From Lutibacter sp. (GTDB taxonomy: Bacteria > Bacteroidota > Bacteroidia > Flavobacteriales > Flavobacteriaceae): a stretch of DNA of 38,114 bases. The notes below the pieces were generated by a model. That model worked only from the letters and a program-made list of their open reading frames with translations. It searched no databases and was not told where the DNA came from. Numbering within the stretch: the first letter of the stretch is position 1; each line of letters opens with the position of its first letter. Position numbers and translations under genes: made by a program. Positions 19,482 through 29,311 of the stretch are shown here, one piece after another. Where the stretch lies: positions 1 to 38,114 of the forward strand of contig NZ_JABDRI010000038.1 of the NCBI RefSeq assembly GCF_013041805.1, written 5' to 3'.

Positions 19482-19510
19482 CAAATATAGTTAAAATATT
19501 AATTTAACAA
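19482..19510 (-). promoter_or_regulatory. promoter of fabI
   Basis: On the minus strand TTG (19510-19508), 18 bases and TATATTTG (19489-19482) match the Bacteroidota form exactly. The -33 element is inside the last codons of recN. The fabI start codon lies 36 bases downstream, so fabI can be expressed apart from the recN operon. Confidence 0.65.
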
Positions 19511-21151
19511 TTGCTTTGCATGCTCCACAGCAGTTTCACTGATGTTTTTACCTCCTAACATCTCTGCAATTTCATCTATTCTCTCAGTATAAGTTAACTC
19601 AGTTAGTTTCGTAACAATATTATTTGCTATATCTTCCTTATAAACTTTATAATGCTGTTTACCTTTAGCTGCTATTTGAGGTAAATGAGTAATGGTTATT
19701 ACTTGCATATTATTACTCATCTCTTTCATAATTTCAGCCATTTTTTGCGAAACGTCTCCAGAAACACCTGTATCAATTTCGTCAAAAATAATAGTTGGTA
19801 ATTTTAAATATTCAGAAAGAATTGACTTTACTGAAAGCATAATTCTAGATAATTCACCTCCCGAAGCTATTTTCTTTAATTCACCAAAATTAACTCCTTT
19901 ATTCGCAGAAATCAGTAACTGTAATTCATCTTTTCCGTTATAAAAATACTGATCAAGATGCACTAAATTAAATTGAAAACGAGTATTTTCCATACCTAAA
20001 TACATCAGCTTATTTTCTAACTTTTCCGTAAGAACTGGAATTGCTTTTTGTCGTTCTTTAAAAATTATTTTTGCAAGATGATCTATTTTATCAGATACAT
20101 TTTTAATTTCAGCTTCCTTTTCAGAAATTTGTTTCGAAGAATTTTTTACTTGGTCAACCTTTACAGAGAGCTCTTCTTCAATTCTAATTAATTCACTTAT
20201 TGAACTTACTGAATGCTTTTTTTGTAAATTATAAATTAATTGTAATCTATCATTTAAATTCTCTAATTCTGATGTGTCAAAATCAATTTCTTCATTTGCC
20301 CTTTCAATTTCACTACCAATATCTTCAAATTCAATTTTAACACTTAAGGCTCTTTCATAAAAGGCTCCATACTCTTTAGAAAAACCTTTAATTTTTTGTA
20401 GGTTATTAACTACCGATGTTAACAATGCATTTATCCCAATTTCATCATTAAAAGTAACTGATTGAACTTCTGATAAACTTAACTTAATTTCTTCTATATT
20501 ATTTAATTTATCCAGTTTCTGTTCAATAGCTTGTTGTTCTTCTATCTTTAAATTTGCTTTTGACAATTCTTCAAATAAATGTAAATTATAGTCGAATTGC
20601 TCCTGAGCTAATTTTTGACTTTTTATAAGCTCTTTCAATTCTTTTAACAACTTTTTATATACAATTAAACCTCTTTTATAAGATTCAATTTTTTCAGAAT
20701 TATTTGCTATGGCGTCTAAAATCTGAAACTGAAAACTAACATCTGATAATTGCATTGTTTGATGTTGAGAATGCACATCAATTAATTTTTCACTCAACGA
20801 GTTCAAAACTTGTAATGTTGTAGGTGTATCATTAATAAATGCTCTTGATTTTCCACTAGGCAAAATTTCACGTCGAATAATCGTTTCTTTTTCAAAATCT
20901 AAATCATTCTCTTGAAAAAAATCCTCCAAAGAATAATTTGATATTGAAAATTGCCCTTCAATTACACACTTAACTTCTTTATTCTTTAAAGTTGTTGAAT
21001 CTGCTCTTTTTCCTAAAACCAACCCAAGTGCCCCTAGCAAAATAGATTTACCAGCCCCTGTTTCACCAGTAATAATTGATAATTTATCTTTAAAATTAAC
21101 AGATAAACTTTCAATTAATGCATAATTTTTTATAGAAAGATTTGTAAGCAT
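19499..21151 (-). CDS. recN: DNA repair protein RecN
   Basis: RecN is an SMC-like ATPase acting in double-strand-break repair. The 550 residues show Walker A at 29-36 (GETGAGKS), a long coiled coil over roughly 150-370, the ABC signature (IASGGELSRIML) and Walker B (IIFDEIDTGVSG). It opens with the usual LTNLSIKNYALIESL. It is the last gene of the bamD-rpoZ-coaBC-DUF4835-recN run, 22 bases after DUF4835. Confidence 0.95.
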   Translation of the reverse strand: MLTNLSIKNYALIESLSVNFKDKLSIITGETGAGKSILLGALGLVLGKRADSTTLKNKEVKCVIEGQFSISNYSLEDFFQENDLDFEKETIIRREILPSGKSRAFINDTPTTLQVLNSLSEKLIDVHSQHQTMQLSDVSFQFQILDAIANNSEKIESYKRGLIVYKKLLKELKELIKSQKLAQEQFDYNLHLFEELSKANLKIEEQQAIEQKLDKLNNIEEIKLSLSEVQSVTFNDEIGINALLTSVVNNLQKIKGFSKEYGAFYERALSVKIEFEDIGSEIERANEEIDFDTSELENLNDRLQLIYNLQKKHSVSSISELIRIEEELSVKVDQVKNSSKQISEKEAEIKNVSDKIDHLAKIIFKERQKAIPVLTEKLENKLMYLGMENTRFQFNLVHLDQYFYNGKDELQLLISANKGVNFGELKKIASGGELSRIMLSVKSILSEYLKLPTIIFDEIDTGVSGDVSQKMAEIMKEMSNNMQVITITHLPQIAAKGKQHYKVYKEDIANNIVTKLTELTYTERIDEIAEMLGGKNISETAVEHAKQLLN

Positions 21152-21173
21152 TTTTATATTTTAAATTTAAAAC

Positions 21174-22061
21174 TTACTTTATTTCATTCCACTTCCCTGC
21201 ATTAATAGGTGAAATTTGTAACAAATCATCCTTTAATGTTTTTGTGTCATAAATAGGTCCATCTGAAAATACACTTACAATTTCAGTAGCTTTTGAGTCC
21301 ATAAAAACACGTAACAAAAATGCATTTGGCCGAACGCTAAAAATCGATTTTAAATCCATTATAGATTCAGCTATTTTTTCTTTTGCTTTACGATTATCAT
21401 CGCTCATAACATCCAAACCTTGTAAATGATAGGTGTACAAAGCTTTTCTAAACAAACTATATGTTGGAGATAGTATATTATCAATTAACATAAATCGTGT
21501 TCCAGGTCCATCATTTTGATTCCAACCAGCATATCCACTTTGCTGTGATTGAACAAGAATATCTTGTGCTCTTGTAAAAAAGGAAGTTCCTCCATTTAAA
21601 GAAAAAGTATCAGCGTCAAAACCTAAAATAGTATAAACATAAAATGACAGTATAGATATCAAATTAGACTCAAAGATATTTTCATTGAACTGCAACGGTT
21701 GAAACTCTGCATAATTAAATGAAAAATTATCATCCTTAAAGTTAAATACTGGTGTTAAATAAGATGAATTGTAAATAGGGCGTGAAGATTGAATTTGAAT
21801 ATGTCCTTTAAATTCATTGCCACTTTGTTCTAAAATTGTCAATGTTAGGTTACAATCTATTCGCTCTTGAGGTTTATATGCATAACTTGTCCAACGTCTT
21901 TGGTTTACAAATTCATTTAATGCATTTTCAAGCGTTGTGAAAATTTGTCTATTTGAACCAGGTATTCTATCAGAAACAACAGCCACTGTACATTTTAACT
22001 CTTGTGAGTTTACTTGTGCAATAGAAAAAATAATTAAGACAACATTGAAAAATTTACGCAT
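21174..22061 (-). CDS. DUF4835 family secreted protein (PorD-like)
   Basis: A 295-residue protein with a Sec signal peptide (MRKFFNVVLIIFSIAQVNSQ), found in Bacteroidota between coaBC and recN. Homologues are annotated as DUF4835 and as the type IX secretion-associated PorD; a precise function is not established to my knowledge. The mature protein is probably periplasmic, with family features such as the cysteines of ELKCTV and IDCNLT and the segment DNILSPTYSLFRKALYTYH. Its first codons overlap the end of coaBC by eight bases, suggesting translational coupling. Confidence 0.8.
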   Translation of the reverse strand: MRKFFNVVLIIFSIAQVNSQELKCTVAVVSDRIPGSNRQIFTTLENALNEFVNQRRWTSYAYKPQERIDCNLTLTILEQSGNEFKGHIQIQSSRPIYNSSYLTPVFNFKDDNFSFNYAEFQPLQFNENIFESNLISILSFYVYTILGFDADTFSLNGGTSFFTRAQDILVQSQQSGYAGWNQNDGPGTRFMLIDNILSPTYSLFRKALYTYHLQGLDVMSDDNRKAKEKIAESIMDLKSIFSVRPNAFLLRVFMDSKATEIVSVFSDGPIYDTKTLKDDLLQISPINAGKWNEIK

Positions 22062-23265
22062 AATGTCTGTTTAAAATTTCACTAAATATATCTTTAGCAA
22101 CAGCTGCTTTAGATTTTAGACTAAATTCAGAAATTTTTTCGGATTTATCTATAATTGTAATTTTATTTGTTTCTTTCTTAAATCCCGCTCCTTCGTCTTT
22201 CAGAGAATTTAGCACAATTAAGTCTAGATTTTTTTTCTTTAGTTTAAGTAATGCATTTTCAATTTCGTTATCGGTTTCGAGTGCAAAACCAACTAAAAAC
22301 TGAGTTGTTTTAATTTCACCTAAAGAAGCTAAAATATCGTGAGTTTTTACCAATTCAATACGCATTGAATTCTCTGTCTTTTTAATTTTAGATGTTGCTA
22401 TATTACTTGGTTTATAATCAGACACCGCAGCAGAAAGTATTGCAATATCAACTAAACCAAAAAGCTGATGAACTTCATCATACATTTCTTCTGCACTTAC
22501 AATATCAATTCGATGTATTGAAGAGTGAGAAACAACTTCGCTAGATGGACCAGTTATCAAATAAACCTTCGCTCCCAAATTAGCAGCTGCTTTAGCGATT
22601 TCAAATCCCATTTTACCAGAAGAATGATTTCCAATAAAACGAACTGGATCAATAGCCTCATAAGTTGGGCCCGCCGTTATTAAAACACTTTTATTATATA
22701 GCGGTAAGCCTATTATAATGTCATTTTCAATAAATGAAATAATATTTTCAGGTTCTTCCATTCTCCCTTCTCCAATCAATCCACTTGCTAATTCACCACT
22801 TGAAGGTGGAATAAAAACATTTCCAAAACTTTGTAATTTTTTAACGTTTTGCTGTGTGGTTGGATGTTGATACATATCTAAATCCATCGCTGGTGCAAAA
22901 TAAACTTTACATTTTGCAGATAAATAGGTTGCTAATAATAAATTATCGCAAACCCCATTTGACATTTTGGATAATGTATTTGCTGTGGCTGGAGCAACAA
23001 CCATATAATCAGCCCAAAGACCTAAATCTACGTGACTATTCCATTGCTCATTTTCATCTTCTTTATCAAAAAAAGTAGAAACTACAGGATTATTAGATAA
23101 TGTTGAAAGTGTAAGTGGAGTCACAAAATCTTTTGAAGCAGGGGTCATAACAACTTTGACATCTGCACCCGCTTTTACAAAAAATCGTACTAAATGAGCC
23201 GTTTTATAAGCAGCAATACCAGCAGTTACGCCAATAAGTATATTTTTACCACTTAAAACTGACAT
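22054..23265 (-). CDS. coaBC: bifunctional phosphopantothenoylcysteine decarboxylase / phosphopantothenate-cysteine ligase
   Basis: CoaBC makes 4'-phosphopantetheine for coenzyme A in two steps. Residues 1-180 are the flavin-dependent decarboxylase (CoaC), with the catalytic histidine H78 (NSHVDLG). Residues 190-400 are the ligase (CoaB), with ITAGPTYEAIDPVRFI and NHSSGKMG. The CoaC motif usually PxMN reads PAMD (D128), and the position of the E. coli catalytic cysteine appears to be S161 (GELASGLIGEGRM). I believe this variant is common in Bacteroidota. The start abuts the rpoZ stop with no gap. Confidence 0.93.
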   Translation of the reverse strand: MSVLSGKNILIGVTAGIAAYKTAHLVRFFVKAGADVKVVMTPASKDFVTPLTLSTLSNNPVVSTFFDKEDENEQWNSHVDLGLWADYMVVAPATANTLSKMSNGVCDNLLLATYLSAKCKVYFAPAMDLDMYQHPTTQQNVKKLQSFGNVFIPPSSGELASGLIGEGRMEEPENIISFIENDIIIGLPLYNKSVLITAGPTYEAIDPVRFIGNHSSGKMGFEIAKAAANLGAKVYLITGPSSEVVSHSSIHRIDIVSAEEMYDEVHQLFGLVDIAILSAAVSDYKPSNIATSKIKKTENSMRIELVKTHDILASLGEIKTTQFLVGFALETDNEIENALLKLKKKNLDLIVLNSLKDEGAGFKKETNKITIIDKSEKISEFSLKSKAAVAKDIFSEILNRHYA

Positions 23266-23592
23266 CTACTCTTGTATATCTTCTGGATTTCTATAATAAA
23301 CTTTACCTTCTAACCATTCTTCAACAGCTATTGCAGTAGCTTTAGGTAATTTTTCATAAAATTTAGAAACTTCTATTTGTTCTTTATTTTCAAAAACCTC
23401 ATCTAGACTATCAGTATAAGTTGCAAATTCTTCTAATTTCTCAACTAGTTCACTTTTTAGATCACCACTAATTTGCTCAGCTCTTTTAGCTATAATTGTA
23501 ATAGCTTCATATATATTTTGTGTAGGAGCTTCAATTTCATTTTTGTCATACGTTACAGTTGTGGTAGCTGCTTTTGAGTTTTTATAGTCCAT
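23266..23592 (-). CDS. rpoZ: DNA-directed RNA polymerase subunit omega (Bacteroidota type)
   Basis: A 108-residue protein of the Bacteroidota RpoZ family, which aids assembly of RNA polymerase around beta'. The IYEAITIIAKRAEQI helix matches the conserved core of omega. The rest is acidic and helical, ending VYYRNPEDIQE. It overlaps the end of bamD by 11 bases and abuts coaBC, so expression is coupled to both. The assignment relies on the core motif and on this conserved gene order. Confidence 0.82.
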   Translation of the reverse strand: MDYKNSKAATTTVTYDKNEIEAPTQNIYEAITIIAKRAEQISGDLKSELVEKLEEFATYTDSLDEVFENKEQIEVSKFYEKLPKATAIAVEEWLEGKVYYRNPEDIQE

Positions 23593-24409
23593 TGGTTTCT
23601 GTTTTTAGTGCTGTTAAAGAATTGTATTCTTCATTTAAATTTATAGATAATTTATCTGTTTCATTTATATATTCAGAGTTTGGAAAACTCCTCTTAAATC
23701 TTTCATGTATTTTTATTGCATTTAAAAGACGCTCTTCCTTTTTCGCAATATAGCTATTTATAGCTAATTCATAAGCTGATTTAAATTTATAGTATAAAGC
23801 TTCTTCTTTATAAGAAGTTCCCAAATAATCAGACAATAAATTATCAAATGCAACTATTGCGGCAATATAATCAGTCGTATGATAATATTGCTTTGCTATT
23901 TCAAACGATTTTTTTTCTAATTTATGCGTTAACTCTTTAATAAGTTTATTTGCATCTACTATATTTGGGGAATTTGGATACTTGTAAATAAAGTTTTGTA
24001 AAGCTGTAATAGCCTCATAACTATCCTTTTGATCTAAACTAAAAATTGGAGATGCCAAATAATAACTTTGAGCTGATAAATATGCAGATTCTTCAACTTT
24101 TGAACTTTTTGGATAATTTTTTACAAACTTATCAAAATAATATGCCGCTAAAGTATATTGCTTCGTATTATAGTGCGCTTGAGCAATCATATATTGAATA
24201 CGTTCCATTTGCGGTTTACCCCTATAGCTAGGAGTAATCTTTTCAAATAATTGAATGGCTTTATTGTATTTCTGACTTTCATACATTTTTGTAGCCATTT
24301 GATACTGATCTTGGACAGTACCTTTATTCAAAACTTTTTGATATTCACTACAAGATGAAACACCTATAGCAATCAACAAAATGAAAATATAAATTTTATT
24401 TTTTTGCAT
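23582..24409 (-). CDS. bamD: outer-membrane assembly lipoprotein BamD
   Basis: BamD is the TPR lipoprotein of the BAM complex, which inserts beta-barrel proteins in the outer membrane. The lipobox ends at C20 (GVSSCSEY). The 255-residue mature part is built of TPR-like helix pairs, for example KYNKAIQLFEKI and TLAAYYFDKFVKNYPKSSKV. It is first in the bamD-rpoZ-coaBC-DUF4835-recN run. A TATTTTTG element at 24478-24471 on the minus strand could be its -7 element, but no TTG sits at a proper distance. Confidence 0.9.
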   Translation of the reverse strand: MQKNKIYIFILLIAIGVSSCSEYQKVLNKGTVQDQYQMATKMYESQKYNKAIQLFEKITPSYRGKPQMERIQYMIAQAHYNTKQYTLAAYYFDKFVKNYPKSSKVEESAYLSAQSYYLASPIFSLDQKDSYEAITALQNFIYKYPNSPNIVDANKLIKELTHKLEKKSFEIAKQYYHTTDYIAAIVAFDNLLSDYLGTSYKEEALYYKFKSAYELAINSYIAKKEERLLNAIKIHERFKRSFPNSEYINETDKLSINLNEEYNSLTALKTETNGL

Positions 24410-24533
24410 TTGGCAAAATTAGTTATTTAATATGGATTATTAAAATGATTTTTTTAGTATCACTTTACCACAAAAATAACTGTGTTTGATAATAAATATC
24501 TATTAACAATCTTAATTCTTTGTTAATTATAAA

Positions 24534-25049
24534 TTATGCTTCTGGAGCAACTGAACTTACAACTGATAGTTGTTTAATATCATTATCAAATAAATACAAT
24601 CCTCCTTTATCATCACCAATCAAGTTTATTTTGTCTAAGATAGTTCTAGCTTGCGCTTCTTCTTCTATTTGCTCAGCTACGTACCATTGTAAAAAGTTAT
24701 GAGTAGCGTAATCTTTTTCCTCTAAAGCAATATGAACTAATTCATTAATACTTTGAGAAACAAACACTTCATGATTGAACAAAGTCTCAAACATTTCTTT
24801 AATAGAACCAAACTCCAATTCTGGACCATTTAACTCAGTTACTTTCGCGTGCCCACCTCTTTCATTGATATATTTAAACAATTTCATCATATGCTGACGT
24901 TCCTCATCAGATTGATCATACATAAATTCTGAAACACCTTCTAACCCTTTTTGCTCGGCCCAAGATGCCATTGCCAAATATACTTGAGAAGATTCAGCTT
25001 CAATTCTTACTTGTTTATTTAAAACAGTTTGCATTCTTTCTGATAACAT
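24534..25049 (-). CDS. ferritin (iron storage)
   Basis: A non-haem ferritin of 171 residues that oxidises and stores iron in a 24-mer shell. The ferroxidase ligands fall at the same numbers as in E. coli FtnA: E17, Y24, E50, H53, E94 and Q127, so it should be active. No haem-binding methionine of bacterioferritin type is evident. It stands alone between bamD and dapA. TATTTTTG at 25094-25087 on the minus strand is a good -7 element without a clear -33 partner. Confidence 0.93.
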   Translation of the reverse strand: MLSERMQTVLNKQVRIEAESSQVYLAMASWAEQKGLEGVSEFMYDQSDEERQHMMKLFKYINERGGHAKVTELNGPELEFGSIKEMFETLFNHEVFVSQSINELVHIALEEKDYATHNFLQWYVAEQIEEEAQARTILDKINLIGDDKGGLYLFDNDIKQLSVVSSVAPEA

Positions 25050-25094
25050 AATCTTATTTTTATTTATTCTGATTAAATTTGAGTTGCAAAAATA

Positions 25095-25970
25095 CTAATA
25101 ATTATCAATAAAATTAGTTAATTTTTGGTGTAAATTTTGAGAGGCATTTACTAGTGGTAATCGAACATTTTCTGAACAAATTGAAAACTTCTGCAACAAT
25201 GCCTTAATGCCTGCAGGATTTCCTTCTTCAAAAATATAATCAATGCTATCTAACATTTTATAAAATAAATTGTTAGCATCATTTACTTGATTCTTCAAAC
25301 CATATTGAATCATTTTTGAAAAATCTTTGGGTAAACCTTGCCCAATCACTGAAATAACTCCAGCTCCACCAGCCAGCACAATTGGAAGTGCAATCATATC
25401 ATCACCAGAAATAACTAAGAAATCTTTAGGCTTCTTTTGTATCAATCGTTGCGCTTGAACTATATCTCCAGCAGCTTCTTTAATCGCAATAATATTTTTA
25501 AAATCGTTTGCAAGTCTAACAACGGTAGTTGGTTGAACATTCAAACCCGTCCTACCAGGAACGTTATATACAATTATTGGTTTTGGACTTGCTTCAGAAA
25601 TTGCTTTAAAATGCTGATAAATTCCTTCTTGTGTTGGTTTATTATAATAAGGACATACAGAAAGTATGGCACAATAATTAGATAAATCTGTGGTTTTTAA
25701 TTCTTCAACCACAGCCATTGTATTATTTCCCCCAACACCTAAAACAATCGGTAATCTTCCATTATTTACTTCAACAATTGTAGCTTTTACTAGCTCCTTT
25801 TCTTCATTTGTTAAAGTAGCTGGTTCACCTGTTGTACCTAAAACTACAAGATAATCAATACCATTATCAATTTGATAATTTACCAAACGTTTCAAACCTT
25901 CAAAATCAACTGATTTATCACTTTTAAAAGGGGTTACTAAAGCCACTCCTGTTCCTATCAATTCTTTCAT
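25095..25970 (-). CDS. dapA: 4-hydroxy-tetrahydrodipicolinate synthase
   Basis: DapA condenses pyruvate with aspartate semialdehyde, the first step specific to lysine and diaminopimelate synthesis. The 291-residue TIM barrel has the Schiff-base lysine K164 (IAIKEAAGD), the catalytic tyrosine Y135 (VYNVPGRTG) and T46-T47 in LGTTGEP. Its start overlaps the stop of the DUF6913 gene by four bases (ATGA), so the two are translationally coupled. Confidence 0.94.
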   Translation of the reverse strand: MKELIGTGVALVTPFKSDKSVDFEGLKRLVNYQIDNGIDYLVVLGTTGEPATLTNEEKELVKATIVEVNNGRLPIVLGVGGNNTMAVVEELKTTDLSNYCAILSVCPYYNKPTQEGIYQHFKAISEASPKPIIVYNVPGRTGLNVQPTTVVRLANDFKNIIAIKEAAGDIVQAQRLIQKKPKDFLVISGDDMIALPIVLAGGAGVISVIGQGLPKDFSKMIQYGLKNQVNDANNLFYKMLDSIDYIFEEGNPAGIKALLQKFSICSENVRLPLVNASQNLHQKLTNFIDNY

Positions 25971-26491
25971 TCAATTAAATTTAAGATAGATAAATATTTT
26001 TTTAATTCTTCTGTAAAAATATCTATCTCATCAGTTTTACAATTAATTAATAAATTATAATAGTCAGTATTTAAATGAGAAAACCCTGCTTTAAATCCAA
26101 CTTTGCTGTGCAATAATAGAAGATTGATATATACACAATCAATTTTACTGTAATTAATTAACAAATCGTATTTTTTTGTTAAAATATTAGTCAAATTTTC
26201 AGACTTAATTTTACCATACCAACCAAAATCTTTCGGTGAAATTATGTCATCCAACTCCAATTCTTTTGGTAATTTTTGCTGAAAAAACAACCACTTTATA
26301 TCCTTTTCAACTAGTGTAAACATTTTTAGTAGCTCTTCTCTAATGATTTCTTTTTTAGAATAATCATCACAAACAACGAGTATTTTTTTAATTTTCTTTA
26401 AAGAAACAACATTAGTCTTATTGACTAATTTAGACTGTCTCTTATTTAAAAAAATTTGATTGCTTTTTCTCTTAAATCCTGTAAAAATCAT
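25967..26491 (-). CDS. DUF6913 family protein
   Basis: A 174-residue protein of a family I know only from Bacteroidota, with no established function. It has a basic N-terminal 40 residues and then an alternating fold with [14 protein letters not shown] and [10 protein letters not shown] strands and hydrophobic turns. There is no signal peptide or membrane helix. It sits directly upstream of dapA and overlaps it by four bases. That order suggests an old link to dapA but does not reveal the role. Confidence 0.75.
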   Translation of the reverse strand: MIFTGFKRKSNQIFLNKRQSKLVNKTNVVSLKKIKKILVVCDDYSKKEIIREELLKMFTLVEKDIKWLFFQQKLPKELELDDIISPKDFGWYGKIKSENLTNILTKKYDLLINYSKIDCVYINLLLLHSKVGFKAGFSHLNTDYYNLLINCKTDEIDIFTEELKKYLSILNLIE

Positions 26492-26512
26492 CTATATTTA
26501 CCCTTGAATTCA

Positions 26513-26545
26513 CAAAATTAATTAAAATCATTAGTATTTCAGCAA
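26513..26545 (-). promoter_or_regulatory. promoter of the DUF6913-dapA operon
   Basis: On the minus strand TTG (26545-26543), 22 bases and TAATTTTG (26520-26513) match the consensus. The start codon at 26491 is 21 bases downstream. The TTG overlaps the divergent gene's start codon. Confidence 0.5.
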
Positions 26546-27297
26546 TGAAAAAATTTATAATTTTAATTTTTACACTATTCATAATTTTTAGTTGTAAAAA
26601 TGATCCTCATCATTTAGTCAGAATTGAAGGAAAACTAATCCCTATTAGTGAAGAATTAAATCCGAAAGAAGTATTTGAAACTACAATTGAGCCTTATAAA
26701 GTAAAGGTCGAAGCTGAAATGAATGCTGTTTTAAGTTTTACTCCAAATGAACTAAATAGGCTTGATGGAAAACTCGAAAGTTCCTTAGGAAATTTAATGG
26801 CAGACTTGTGTTATGAAAAAGCAGATCCAGTCTTTAATTCTAGAACAAGTAAAAATATTGATTTTACAATGTTAAATTTTGGAGGAATAAGAGCTGGAAT
26901 TTCCAAAGGCGATATTACTATGGAACACGCGTTTAATTTAATGCCTTTTGAAAATGAGTTAGTTGTGGTTGAATTAACAACTGATAAACTATATGAATTA
27001 ATAAATTACTTAATCACTGAAAATAGAGCACATCCTATTTCTAAACATCTAAATTTAGAAATAACAAAAAATGGATATAATCTAAAGATTAACAATCAGC
27101 CAATTGAAGCTTCTAAAACCTATTACGTGTTAACATCAGATTATTTACAAAATGGAGGTGATAATATGATTTTCTTTAAAAATCCAGTGAATTTATACAA
27201 AACCGATTATAAAGTTCGGAATGCAATTATTGATTATTTTAAAGAAAATGATACCATAAAAGTTAACCTAGACGGAAGATTCCGTAGTGAAATTTAA
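26545..27297 (+). CDS. 5'-nucleotidase C-terminal-domain lipoprotein
   Basis: A 250-residue lipoprotein with lipobox cysteine C17 (IIFSCKND). The body matches the nucleotide-binding C-terminal domain of UshA-type 5'-nucleotidases: GNLMADLCYE, the FGGIRAG motif, AFNLMPFENELVVVEL and the late SDYLQNGGDNM. The metal-binding catalytic half is absent and is encoded by the next gene, which starts five bases after this stop. Together they should make one nucleotidase at the periplasmic or outer-membrane face. Split pairs of this sort are known in Bacteroidota. Confidence 0.87.
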   Translation: MKKFIILIFTLFIIFSCKNDPHHLVRIEGKLIPISEELNPKEVFETTIEPYKVKVEAEMNAVLSFTPNELNRLDGKLESSLGNLMADLCYEKADPVFNSRTSKNIDFTMLNFGGIRAGISKGDITMEHAFNLMPFENELVVVELTTDKLYELINYLITENRAHPISKHLNLEITKNGYNLKINNQPIEASKTYYVLTSDYLQNGGDNMIFFKNPVNLYKTDYKVRNAIIDYFKENDTIKVNLDGRFRSEI

Positions 27298-27301
27298 TAG
27301 T

Positions 27302-28216
27302 ATGAAAAGAAGAAATTTTATTCAAAAATCTACTGCAGCAACAGCTTTTTTAACATTAGGCGGTCTATCACTTGAATCGTTTTCTAGCAATAACACCAAA
27401 CATATTACGATTTTACATACCAATGACACCCATAGTCATATAGAGCCATTCCCAAGCAATCATTCTAGATATGCAAATAAAGGAGGGGTAGCCAGACGCG
27501 CAACTTTAGTTGAACGAATAAGAAAAGAAAATCCGAATACTTTACTGCTAGATGCTGGAGATATTTTTCAAGGAACACCTTATTTTAACTTCTATGGTGG
27601 CGAATTAGAGTTTAAATTAATGAGTATGCTTAAATATGATGCTGTAACCATTGGAAATCATGACTTTGATAATGGTGTTGGCGGTTTATACGCTCAATTA
27701 CCTCACGCAAAATTTGATTTTATAAGCTCTAACTATGATTTTAAGAATACTATTTTAGATACACATACCAAACCATATAAAGTTTTTATAAAAGACGGAA
27801 TTAAAATCGGAATTTTTGGAGTTGGAATAAAACTCAAAGGTTTGGTTAGTGAAAAAAATTATAAAGAAACTAAGTATTTAAATCCAATTGAAATTGCTCA
27901 AGATATGAGTCGAATTTTAAAAGACGAAGAACATTGCGATTTGATAATTTGCTTATCTCACTTAGGATATCATTATGCACCTGAACGACAGGAAATTGGT
28001 GATTTAGAATTGGCATCAAAAACAAAAGATATCGATTTAATTATTGGCGGACATACGCATACATTTTTACCAAAACCAACGGTTACAAAAAATAGCGAAG
28101 GGGAAAATGTATTGGTAAACCAAGTAGGTTGTTATGGAATTAATGTTGGTAGAATCGATTTTTATTTTGATAATGATAAAAATAAAGCTAGTAAAGGAAA
28201 AAGTATAATTGTTTAA
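27302..28216 (+). CDS. 5'-nucleotidase metallophosphatase-domain protein (Tat-like signal)
   Basis: The catalytic half of a split UshA-type nucleotidase. I chose the ATG at 27302 because it opens a twin-arginine-like signal ([10 protein letters not shown], then a hydrophobic core). Dimetal ligands are visible: [10 protein letters not shown] (D and H), [12 protein letters not shown] (D), [10 protein letters not shown] (N-H-D) and IIGGHTHTF (H-x-H). The 304-residue protein ends where the C-terminal domain would start. It follows the lipoprotein half by four bases and precedes guaC by 14, a possible purine-salvage operon. Confidence 0.88.
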   Translation: MKRRNFIQKSTAATAFLTLGGLSLESFSSNNTKHITILHTNDTHSHIEPFPSNHSRYANKGGVARRATLVERIRKENPNTLLLDAGDIFQGTPYFNFYGGELEFKLMSMLKYDAVTIGNHDFDNGVGGLYAQLPHAKFDFISSNYDFKNTILDTHTKPYKVFIKDGIKIGIFGVGIKLKGLVSEKNYKETKYLNPIEIAQDMSRILKDEEHCDLIICLSHLGYHYAPERQEIGDLELASKTKDIDLIIGGHTHTFLPKPTVTKNSEGENVLVNQVGCYGINVGRIDFYFDNDKNKASKGKSIIV

Positions 28217-28230
28217 TACAACAGATTAAA

Positions 28231-29271
28231 ATGCGCATAGAAACTGGATTAAAATTAGGCTTTAAAGATGTAATGATTCGTCCAAAACGATCAACATTAA
28301 GCTCTAGATCTCAAGTTGATTTAAATAGAAAATTTACTTTTTTACATAGTAAACTCAAGTGGAATGGAGTTCCTATCATGGCGGCAAACATGGATACGGT
28401 TGGTACTTTTGAAATGGCAAAAGAATTAGCAAAACATAAAATATTTACAGCTATTCATAAGCATTACTCGTTAAAAGATTGGAAAAAATTTATAGATTCA
28501 TCTACATCAGATATAACCGATTATTTTGCCGTTAGTACTGGAACAGGAAAAGATGATTCAGCAAAACTTTTAGCAATTTTTAAACAACATCCTCAAATTA
28601 AATTTATTTGCATTGATGTAGCAAATGGTTACTCCGAACATTTTGTGAATTTTGTAAAAAAAACAAGAGAACAATATCCAACTAAAGTAATTATGGCCGG
28701 TAATGTTGTTACTGGTGAAATGGTTGAAGAATTATTACTAGCTGGGGCTGACATTATTAAAGTTGGCATTGGACCAGGTTCAGTTTGCACTACTCGCGTA
28801 AAAACAGGTGTGGGCTATCCACAGCTTTCAGCAATTATAGAATGTGCAGACGCTGCACATGGTTTAGGTGGTCAAATAGTATCAGATGGGGGTTGCAAAG
28901 TACCTGGTGATATTGCCAAAGCTTTTGGTGGTGGAGCAGATTTTGTGATGCTTGGCGGAATGCTTGCAGGACATACAGAAAGTGGAGGAAAAACAGTTAA
29001 AATAGACGGTGAAAAATTCAAACAATTTTACGGAATGAGTTCTGAAACTGCCATGAACAAACATGTTGGTGGTGTTGCCAATTATAGGGCTTCTGAAGGA
29101 AAGACGGTTGAAATTCCTTATCGAGGTGAAGTAGAACATACTGTACAAGATTTTTTAGGTAGTTTACGGTCTACGTGCACGTATGTTGGAGCTAAAAGAT
29201 TAAAGGAACTGACAAAAAGAACAACTTTTATAAGGGTGCAAGAACAACACAACGAAGTGTTTTCTAAATAA
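28231..29271 (+). CDS. guaC: GMP reductase
   Basis: GuaC converts GMP to IMP with NADPH and releases ammonia, returning guanine nucleotides to the common pool. The 346-residue TIM barrel has the catalytic cysteine C186 ([11 protein letters not shown]), at the same number as in E. coli GuaC, plus [15 protein letters not shown] and [14 protein letters not shown]. Absence of CBS domains separates it from IMP dehydrogenase. It sits 14 bases behind the nucleotidase pair, which would deliver nucleosides, so the three may form a purine-salvage unit. Confidence 0.94.
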   Translation: MRIETGLKLGFKDVMIRPKRSTLSSRSQVDLNRKFTFLHSKLKWNGVPIMAANMDTVGTFEMAKELAKHKIFTAIHKHYSLKDWKKFIDSSTSDITDYFAVSTGTGKDDSAKLLAIFKQHPQIKFICIDVANGYSEHFVNFVKKTREQYPTKVIMAGNVVTGEMVEELLLAGADIIKVGIGPGSVCTTRVKTGVGYPQLSAIIECADAAHGLGGQIVSDGGCKVPGDIAKAFGGGADFVMLGGMLAGHTESGGKTVKIDGEKFKQFYGMSSETAMNKHVGGVANYRASEGKTVEIPYRGEVEHTVQDFLGSLRSTCTYVGAKRLKELTKRTTFIRVQEQHNEVFSK

Positions 29272-29311
29272 TTTTTTTTGATTTTCCCTATTAATAATAC
29301 CAAAACTAAGA

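Noticed and set aside
24503-24526. Inverted repeat TTAACAA / TTGTTAA after ferritin as a terminator
   Set aside because: The stem is only 7 bp and AT-rich with a 10-base loop, and no T tract follows.
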